DNA of 10,680 nt from Palsa-883 sp963847615. GTDB taxonomy: Bacteria; Pseudomonadota; Alphaproteobacteria; Acetobacterales; Acetobacteraceae. The stretch covers positions 1-10,680 of the forward strand of contig CAWKAN010000033.1 in assembly GCA_963847615.1 (NCBI GenBank), written 5' to 3'. The position numbers and the translations under genes are program-made. The notes beneath the pieces are model-generated. The model had not been told where the DNA came from and searched no databases. It saw nothing but the letters and a program-made list of their open reading frames with translations. Positions 6,234-10,680 of this stretch are shown here, in pieces (the stretch's first letter is position 1; each line of letters begins with the position of its first letter).

Positions 6234-7061
6234 ATGCCCGACCCCTCCAACGGAATTACCTTCCGCACCATCCAGGAAGCGATGCCCGAGTACTACCTCA
6301 GCCAGGACCTGCTGCACGCCGTGCTGACCGCCATGCCGCCGCCGCCGCCCGACGCCACCGCTGCCTGGCGCAAAGCCCGGCTCACCCGGATCATCGAGGA
6401 GATCGCCGCAAGGGTGCCGATGGACCCCGCGCAGGGCCACCTCGCCGGCCAGCTCGTCGTCGTGCAGTTCCTCGCCGACGAGATGATGCAGCGCCTGATG
6501 ACCCCCGACCTGCCGCTGGCCGAGCGGCGCCTGACCGCACGCACCACCGACGAGCTGCTGCGCTCGGTGGTGCGGCTGGAGCGGGCGCTGGAGCGGCGGC
6601 AGGCGCGGGTGCTGCCGTTCCGCGACGTGGGGGCGGTGGACGGCTTCGACCTGGCGGCGCTGGACGGCCTCTGGTGCCGCGGGGTCCAGGCCGCCGCGAC
6701 CGTCGCCCGCCCCGCCGCAGCCAAGCCGCCGCCGCCGGAACCACCGGAACCTGAAGCGGAGCCTGCGCCGGAGGCGCCCGCGCCGGCGCAGGCAGCGGAC
6801 GCGGCGCCTCGGGCTGGCCGGGCGGCGGCCGAGCAAGCGGGGGGCGGCGTCGGCGTACGCCGCGCGGGCGGCGTCGTCGAGCAGGGCGACGGCTGGTCGC
6901 TGGAGATCTGGCCGCCCGGGCCGCGCGCCGGCGTGGCGCCCGCCCCCGCCGCGCACGCCATGCGGGCGTGGCCGACCCCGACTGCGGACCTTGCAACGGC
7001 GGACCTTGCGGCGGCGGAGCGGCTCAGGACGGAGCGGCCGCGCAAGCGGGGTGTGGCATGA
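6234..7061 (+). CDS. Hypothetical protein, conserved N-terminal half, Ala/Pro-rich tail
   Basis: The protein has 275 residues from ATG 6234. GGAG at 6221-6224, nine bases upstream, supports this start over the GTG at 6195. Residues 1-140 look like a folded helical domain: ITFRTIQEAMPEYYLSQDLL, then AAWRKARLTRIIEEIAARVP, and ADEMMQRLMTPDLPLAERRL to VVRLERALERRQARVLPF. From about 150 on it becomes a disordered Ala/Pro/Glu-rich and then basic tail. I do not recognise a named family. It has the look of a lineage-restricted protein found beside HGGxSTG proteins. Its stop overlaps the next start by four bases (ATGA), so the two genes are very probably one translational unit. The tail is so GC-rich that every frame is open, and its exact end is less certain than the N-terminus. 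Confidence 0.7.
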   Translation: MPDPSNGITFRTIQEAMPEYYLSQDLLHAVLTAMPPPPPDATAAWRKARLTRIIEEIAARVPMDPAQGHLAGQLVVVQFLADEMMQRLMTPDLPLAERRLTARTTDELLRSVVRLERALERRQARVLPFRDVGAVDGFDLAALDGLWCRGVQAAATVARPAAAKPPPPEPPEPEAEPAPEAPAPAQAADAAPRAGRAAAEQAGGGVGVRRAGGVVEQGDGWSLEIWPPGPRAGVAPAPAAHAMRAWPTPTADLATADLAAAERLRTERPRKRGVA

Positions 7062-8230
7062 GCGCCAGCGCAACGCCGCCGCCGGCCACCGCGGCGACAC
7101 CCGCCGCCCCCCACCGGGCGCCGGCGTGCGGCGCGCGGACCCGGGCCGGCAGCCCGTGCCTCGGGCTGGCGATGGCGAACGGCCGATGCCGCCTGCATGG
7201 CGGGGCGAGCACCGGGCCGCGCACCGCGGCCGGCCTGGCGCGGATGATCGCGGCGAAGACCACGCACGGGCGCTACGCGATGCGCGGGGCGGCGCAGCGG
7301 ACGGCGCAGCGTTATGTCCAGGCGCTGGTGGTGCGGACCCGGCTGGTGTGCGCGGCGCATCGGCTGCGGGCGTATTTGCCGGCCGAGGCGGCGGCGCGGC
7401 TGGAGACGGTGCCGGCGGAGCTGCTGCCGCCGAAGCATCCCGCGCAGGTGGCGTGGGAGGCGCTGCACGCAACGACCCCATGCGCGGCTCCGCCGCCGGA
7501 ACGCGGGGCGGGGCGGCGGCGGCGCGCGGCGCGGGCGCGGGGAGGGGCGGCCGGCGGGGGGACCGACGGCGCGGCGGCGGTAGCGTTGCGCGGCCGGGCG
7601 GCCGAGCGGGCGGCGGCGCGGGCCGAGGCGGCGGCGCAGGCGGAGTGGCGGGCGGCGATCGCGGCGGCACGCGGGGCGAAGCGCGCGGCGCGGCAGGCGG
7701 GGGCCGCGGCGCGCAGTTCGCGCAACGACCCCATGCGCGGCGCGGGGGCGGGGGGCCGGGCGCGCGGTTCGCGCAACGACCCTATGCAAGGCGCGCCGGC
7801 GGGGACGCGGGCGGGGCAGCAGGCGGGCGAGGCGGTCGGCTGGGCACCCGGATCGCCCGGGCTGGCGGAGGGCCCTGGCGCGGGAGGTGATGCTGCGGCA
7901 GCGGCGCGCTGCATCGGCGTTGCGCGGCAACGACCCCATGCAAGGCGCGGGCGCGGGGCGCCAAGCGCGCAATCAGCGCAACGACCCGATGCAAGGCGCG
8001 GCGCGGGCCCTGGTGCTCGGCGGCACGCCGCTGGCGCGGACCTGGCAGCCGCGCGTGTCGGAGGTCCTCGCCGCGCGGTTCGGGGCGGGGGTGGTGATCC
8101 GGCGAGGAGGGCGGTGCCGCGTGCAACTCCCTCACCCGCGTCGCAAGGGCTCCGCGACCCCCGGGTCAAGCCCGGGGGCAGGCCTTGGTCCGCTCTTCGC
8201 GGCCCAGGCCCGCAAGCGCGGGCGAGGTGA
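7058..8230 (+). CDS. HGGxSTG-motif protein with repeat-filled C-terminal half
   Basis: Starting at ATG 7058, which overlaps the previous stop by four bases, the N-terminus contains C24, C34, C44 and H47 in a CX9CX9CX2H arrangement and the signature HGGASTGPRT (47-56). This is the HGGxSTG motif family, probably a small zinc-binding domain of unknown function. Next come helical segments (AAQRTAQRYVQALVVRTRLV). After about residue 135 the sequence is Ala/Arg/Gly-rich and contains copies of a short nucleotide repeat encoding RNDPM(R/Q)G when in frame. The last 40 or so residues read DPRVKPGG across a REP palindrome, which is normally non-coding. The real gene may therefore end earlier or have lost its frame. 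Repeat copies fall in all three frames, suggesting indels after residue 135. The N-terminal gene is confident and the tail is not. Confidence 0.65.
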   Translation: MSASATPPPATAATPAAPHRAPACGARTRAGSPCLGLAMANGRCRLHGGASTGPRTAAGLARMIAAKTTHGRYAMRGAAQRTAQRYVQALVVRTRLVCAAHRLRAYLPAEAAARLETVPAELLPPKHPAQVAWEALHATTPCAAPPPERGAGRRRRAARARGGAAGGGTDGAAAVALRGRAAERAAARAEAAAQAEWRAAIAAARGAKRAARQAGAAARSSRNDPMRGAGAGGRARGSRNDPMQGAPAGTRAGQQAGEAVGWAPGSPGLAEGPGAGGDAAAAARCIGVARQRPHARRGRGAPSAQSAQRPDARRGAGPGARRHAAGADLAAARVGGPRRAVRGGGGDPARRAVPRATPSPASQGLRDPRVKPGGRPWSALRGPGPQARAR

Positions 8231-8256
8231 AAGGGGTCCTCGCCGCGCGGTTCGGG
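8063..8256 (+). repeat. 22-bp direct repeat flanking a REP-bearing segment
   Basis: The same 22 bases, beginning GGTCCTCGCC and ending GGTTCGGG, occur at 8063-8084 and 8235-8256, 172 bases apart. In the suitable frame both encode VLAARFG. The DNA between them contains the REP hairpin and the stop of the HGGxSTG frame, as if a repeat unit had been inserted with duplication of its target. Confidence 0.65.
8158..8178. repeat. REP palindrome, CCGGGTCAAGCCCGG type
   Basis: Perfect 8-bp arms CCCCCGGG and CCCGGGGG flank the loop TCAAG. This is the core I know from REP elements common between genes of many alphaproteobacteria. Translated, it gives the familiar DPRVKPG false peptide. Its presence inside the open frame of the HGGxSTG gene argues that the frame here is not real coding sequence. 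Confidence 0.8.
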
Positions 8257-8557
8257 CCGGCGGCGGTGGTGGGGGGGGGCCGGGGGCGCTGGCGCCGCCG
8301 TCGGGGATCGCGGCGGGGCCGGGTGGCGATTGGGCGCAACAACCCCATACGCGGCCGGCGACGGCGGGCGGCGGATGGTCGCGGGCGAAGCAGGCCCGCG
8401 CCGAGGCCGGAGCGAGCACGGCAGGCGCCGACCAGGCGATCCGCATTTCGGCATGGGCAATGCATGCACATATCGCCGCAGTTCGCAGTTCAGCCCGACC
8501 CGGCCCCTCGGTTGCCCCGCCCAATGCCCCCTGATATGCGCAGGGACGGAGTTCGCC
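8231..8557. other. GC-rich spacer without a recognised gene
   Basis: About 330 bases between the HGGxSTG frame and the small ORF are extremely G-rich (a run of G around 8270-8279). They hold the second copy of the 22-bp repeat and the degenerate sixth copy of the dispersed repeat. All frames are open because of composition, and none shows a domain. The promoter for the downstream gene cluster should lie near 8460-8545. Confidence 0.55.
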
Positions 8558-8668
8558 ATGTCCCAGCCGCAAGGTCTGCCGCCGCAAGTTGACCGCAAGC
8601 CGCCCGCCCGCTGCCCGGGTTGGCGGCTGGGCGAGGCGTGGAGCGACGTGGGCCGCACGCCGGGATGA
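8558..8668 (+). CDS. Small ORF (36 aa) coupled to the glycosyltransferase
   Basis: ATG 8558 follows GGAG (8548-8551) with six bases between. The frame encodes MSQPQGLPPQVDRKPPARCP and ends WRLGEAWSDVGRTPG, then TGA at 8666-8668. The next gene starts at 8665, so the two overlap as ATGA. A good ribosome site plus the overlap, while the glycosyltransferase itself has no clear Shine-Dalgarno sequence, suggests a leader peptide or small protein that delivers ribosomes to it. No domain is recognised. It could also be the remnant of a larger gene or a chance frame in GC-rich DNA. Confidence 0.45.
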   Translation: MSQPQGLPPQVDRKPPARCPGWRLGEAWSDVGRTPG

Positions 8669-9711
8669 GCCGCATCCTGGTGCTGAAGCTGGGCGCTCTC
8701 GGCAACGTCATCCTGTCGCTGGGGCCCTTCGCGGCCATCCGCCGCCACCACGCGGCGGATCACATCAGCCTGCTGACCACCCGCCCCTGGGCCGACTGGC
8801 TCGCCGCGGCACCGTATTTCGACGCGGTGCTGATCGACCGGCGGCCGCCCTGGTGGGACCTCGGCGGCTGGCGGCTGCTGCGCCGGCAGCTGATCGGCGG
8901 CCGGTTCGACCGCGTCTACGATCTGCAGACCTCGTCCCGGTCCTCGCGCTATTTCCAGCTGTTCCCCCACCACGCGCGGCCGGAGTGGTCGGGGATCGCG
9001 CACGGCTGCTCGCACCCGGACCGCAACCCGAACCGCAACCTGCTGCATGACATCGATCGCCAGTTCGACCAGCTGCGCGCCGCGGGGATAACCCAGGCGA
9101 TGCCGGCGGACCTGTCCTGGACCGGCGCCGATCTCACCCGCTTCGCCCTGCCGGGGCGCTTCGCCCTGCTGGTCCCCGGCAGTTCGGCGCACCGCCCGGT
9201 CAAGCGCTGGCCGGCGCGGCGCTATGCCGAGCTGGCCGGCGTGCTGCTCACCCGTGGCATCGCGCCGGTCATTCTCGGCACCGGCGAGGAGAGCGCCCTG
9301 GCCGGGGAGATCTGCGCCGCCGTGCCCGGCGCGATCGACCTGACCAACCGGACCGGCCTGGCCGAGCTGGCCAGCCTGGCCCGCGCGGCGTGCCTGGCGG
9401 TCGGCAACGACACCGGGCCGATGCATCTGCTCGCCGCCGCCGGATGTCCGTCGGTGGTGCTGTTCTCCCGCAACTCCGATCCGGCCCTGACGGCCCCGCG
9501 CGGCCGGGCGGTCAGCGTGCTGTGCCGGCCCGACCTGGCCGAGTTGGACCTCGGCCCAGTCGTTGCTGCGCTTGACGGGTTTGCTGCGCTTGACGGGCTT
9601 GCCGCGCTTGACGAACCGGCCGCGGCTGACGAACCGGCCGCGGCGGACCGGCTTGGCGCGCGGCCCACCGCCGGCGCGCCGCCCACGCCTGGCAGGCTGC
9701 AAGCCGGCTGA
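8665..9711 (+). CDS. Glycosyltransferase family 9 (heptosyltransferase-like)
   Basis: The protein has 348 residues from ATG 8665. It opens with SRILVLKLGALGNVILSLGP, the usual first beta strand and Gly-rich loop of family 9 GT-B enzymes. The C-terminal nucleotide-sugar lobe shows VPGSSAHRPVKRWPARRYAE (around 170-190) and the signature GNDTGPMHLLAAAG (247 on), followed by PSVVLFSRNSDP and a conserved APRG. These enzymes transfer heptose or related sugars from ADP- or GDP-linked donors to the LPS core at the inner face of the cytoplasmic membrane, and that is the likely role here. The acceptor cannot be told. The upstream frame to 8620 is open, but family homology begins at 8665. The last 50 residues are unusual: an 18-base tandem repeat encodes AALDGF-like hexapeptides. 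The stop TGA overlaps the next ATG, making an operon with an exporter. Confidence 0.88.
   Translation: MSRILVLKLGALGNVILSLGPFAAIRRHHAADHISLLTTRPWADWLAAAPYFDAVLIDRRPPWWDLGGWRLLRRQLIGGRFDRVYDLQTSSRSSRYFQLFPHHARPEWSGIAHGCSHPDRNPNRNLLHDIDRQFDQLRAAGITQAMPADLSWTGADLTRFALPGRFALLVPGSSAHRPVKRWPARRYAELAGVLLTRGIAPVILGTGEESALAGEICAAVPGAIDLTNRTGLAELASLARAACLAVGNDTGPMHLLAAAGCPSVVLFSRNSDPALTAPRGRAVSVLCRPDLAELDLGPVVAALDGFAALDGLAALDEPAAADEPAAADRLGARPTAGAPPTPGRLQAG
9565..9654 (+). repeat. 18-bp tandem repeat, five copies, inside the glycosyltransferase gene
   Basis: Five consecutive 18-base units start at 9565 with GCTGCGCTTGACGGGTTT and drift to GCCGCGGCGGACCGGCTT. They encode AALDGF, AALDGL, AALDEP, AAADEP and AAADRL, so the frame is kept. 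The gradual divergence from left to right suggests slippage expansion followed by mutation. The repeat sits after the conserved catalytic domain and may vary in copy number between strains. Confidence 0.9.
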
Positions 9712-10680
9712 TGTCCGATCCGGCGACGCCCCCGCCCGAGCCGCCCGACGGCCTGCCGATCCCGCAGCGCTACTGGGGGATCCTGAGATCGCGCTGGGGC
9801 TGACGATGGCGGTGCTGGATGGCGCGATCGCCAACGTGGCGCTGCCGACCATCGCCACCGATCTCAACACCAGCCCCGCCAACTCGATCTGGGTGGTGAA
9901 CGCCTACCAGCTCGCGGTGACGATCTCGCTGCTGCCGCTGGCCTCGCTGGGCGACATCTTCGGCTACCGCCGGGTCTACCAGTGGGGGCTGGTGGTGTTC
10001 ACCCTGGCCTCGCTGGCCTGCGCGTTGTCGTATTCGCTGCCGACGCTGGCGCTGGCGCGGGTGTTCCAGGGCTTCGGCGCCGCCGGCATCATGAGCGTGA
10101 ACAGCGCGCTGGTGCGCTTCATCTACCCGCGGCGCTGGATCGGCCGCGGCCTCGGCATCAACGCGACGATCGGCTCGATCGCCTCGGCCGCCGGCCCCAC
10201 CTCCGCCGCCGCCATCCTGTGGGTGGCCAACTGGCCCTGGCTGTTCGCGATCAACGTGCCGCTGGGCGCCCTGGCGATCGTGGTTGCCTGGCGCGCGCTG
10301 CCGGCGACGCCGCGGTCAGGGGGTTAAGTTCGACGTGCTGGCCGCGGGTGATGAGCGCGGTCAGCCTGGGCGTGCTGATCATCGCCATCGACGGGGTCGG
10401 CCACGGCGAGGCCATCGTCTGGGTGATCCTGCAGGCCGCCGCGGCGCTGGGCGTGGGCGCGGTGCTGGTGGCGCGCGAGCTCAGCCGCGCGGGCGCCGCT
10501 GCTGCCGGTGGACCTGATGCGCATCCCACTGTTCGCGCTGTCGGTGGGCACCTCGGTCTGCGCCTTCACCGCCCAGTCGATGGCGATGGTCTCGCTGCCG
10601 TTCCTGTTCGAGAACACGCTGGGGTTGGGCCAGGTGCGGACCGGCTTGCTGATGACCCCCTGGCCGCTGGTGGTGGCGGT
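9711..10680 (+). pseudogene. DHA2-family MFS exporter (EmrB/QacA type), four frame breaks, 3'-partial
   Basis: The gene starts at ATG 9711 (overlapping the previous stop as TGATG) with MSDPATPPPEPPDGLPIPQR. After about 25 codons a missing base near 9786 moves the reading to the frame giving LGLTMAVLDGAIANVALPTI. This and IWVVNAYQLAVTISLLPLASLGDIFGYRRV (motif A, GDxxGYRR) and AASAAGPTSAAAILWVANWPWLFAIN identify a 14-helix DHA2 drug/proton antiporter. Extra Gs in the runs at 10319-10323, 10346-10348 and 10491-10493 each shift the frame by +1, and the three together restore it. Family sequence continues (VKFDVLAAV, SAVSLGVLIIAIDG, then LLPVDLMRIPLFALSVGTS and MVSLPFLFENTLGLGQVRTG) to the window end. 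Such exporters push small toxic molecules or metabolites out across the inner membrane. Clustering of +1 errors in G runs makes sequencing error as likely as decay. If so, the gene is intact. Confidence 0.8.

Larger units (their letters stand above)
7468..8355 (+). repeat. Dispersed repeat CAACGACCCCATGC, six copies
   Basis: A unit of about 21 bases with core CAACGACCCCATGC followed by GCGGC or AAGGC occurs at 7468, 7721, 7772, 7926, 7977 and a degenerate copy at 8335. Copies 2-3 and 4-5 are each exactly 51 bases apart. Read as RNDPM(R/Q)G, the copies fall in frames 1, 2, 2, 0, 0 and 1 (start position modulo 3), and the uneven gaps (253, 154 and 358 bases) are each one more than a multiple of three. 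It is therefore either a nucleotide-level element or a peptide repeat broken by several +1 indels. Confidence 0.85.

Noticed and set aside
7468..7997. CRISPR-like array from the CAACGACCCCATGC repeats
   Set aside because: Spacing is irregular (51, 154, 253), copies vary, the unit is short and it lies in or near coding DNA. No cas genes are visible.
6186..9882. Very long minus-strand open frames (up to 856 codons)
   Set aside because: They are antisense shadows in extremely GC-rich DNA. Their translations are Pro/Arg/Ala low complexity and they run across real plus-strand genes.

Overview
The window is about 10.7 kb of very GC-rich DNA (many runs of G and C, most stops TGA). The protein set suggests an alphaproteobacterium, probably Acetobacteraceae: an HGGxSTG-motif protein, a family 9 glycosyltransferase followed by a DHA2-type MFS exporter, and REP palindromes of the CCCGGGTCAAGCCCGGG type. 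The lineage call is inference from recalled protein and repeat style, not from a marker gene.

Layout. (1) 1-578: a DUF6883 gene carrying two in-frame TAG codons, translationally coupled (TGATG) to an intact DUF4926 gene. (2) 738-1850: a complete but dead IS30-family insertion sequence with inverted ends and a GTG target duplication. Its transposase has lost the second catalytic Asp (D to N) and has a one-base frameshift. Removing it restores a perfect 10-bp inverted repeat at the target. (3) 1914-4203, minus strand: an accessory block with an HTH-HTH-GIY-YIG gene interrupted by TAG, a single-pass membrane protein of unknown function, and a small serine recombinase with a one-base frameshift next to its catalytic Ser motif. 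(4) 4379-5551, minus strand: an intact membrane-anchored pentapeptide-repeat protein. (5) 5552-6233: a long intergenic stretch of small dispersed repeats and hairpins. (6) 6234-8230: two overlapping genes (ATGA), a conserved-looking hypothetical protein and the HGGxSTG protein, whose 3' half is full of a short dispersed repeat and runs into a REP element. (7) 8558-10680: a 36-codon ORF, a heptosyltransferase-like glycosyltransferase and an MFS exporter, each overlapping the next by one or four bases. The exporter needs four frame corrections to be read.

How the genes work together. The 3' block (small ORF, glycosyltransferase, exporter) looks like an envelope or LPS-related operon. DUF6883-DUF4926 is a two-gene cassette of unknown function. 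The 738-4300 region looks like an accessory or mobile landing zone. The dominant theme is broken reading frames: five of roughly eleven genes contain an in-frame TAG or an indel. These may be true decay, assembly error or, for the TAGs, possible recoding or suppression, and the sequence alone cannot decide. I found no CRISPR array, tRNA or rRNA, and I do not claim a proven new system. The best leads are the three internal TAG codons, the IS insertion into a palindrome, and the repeat that occupies all three frames near the HGGxSTG gene.
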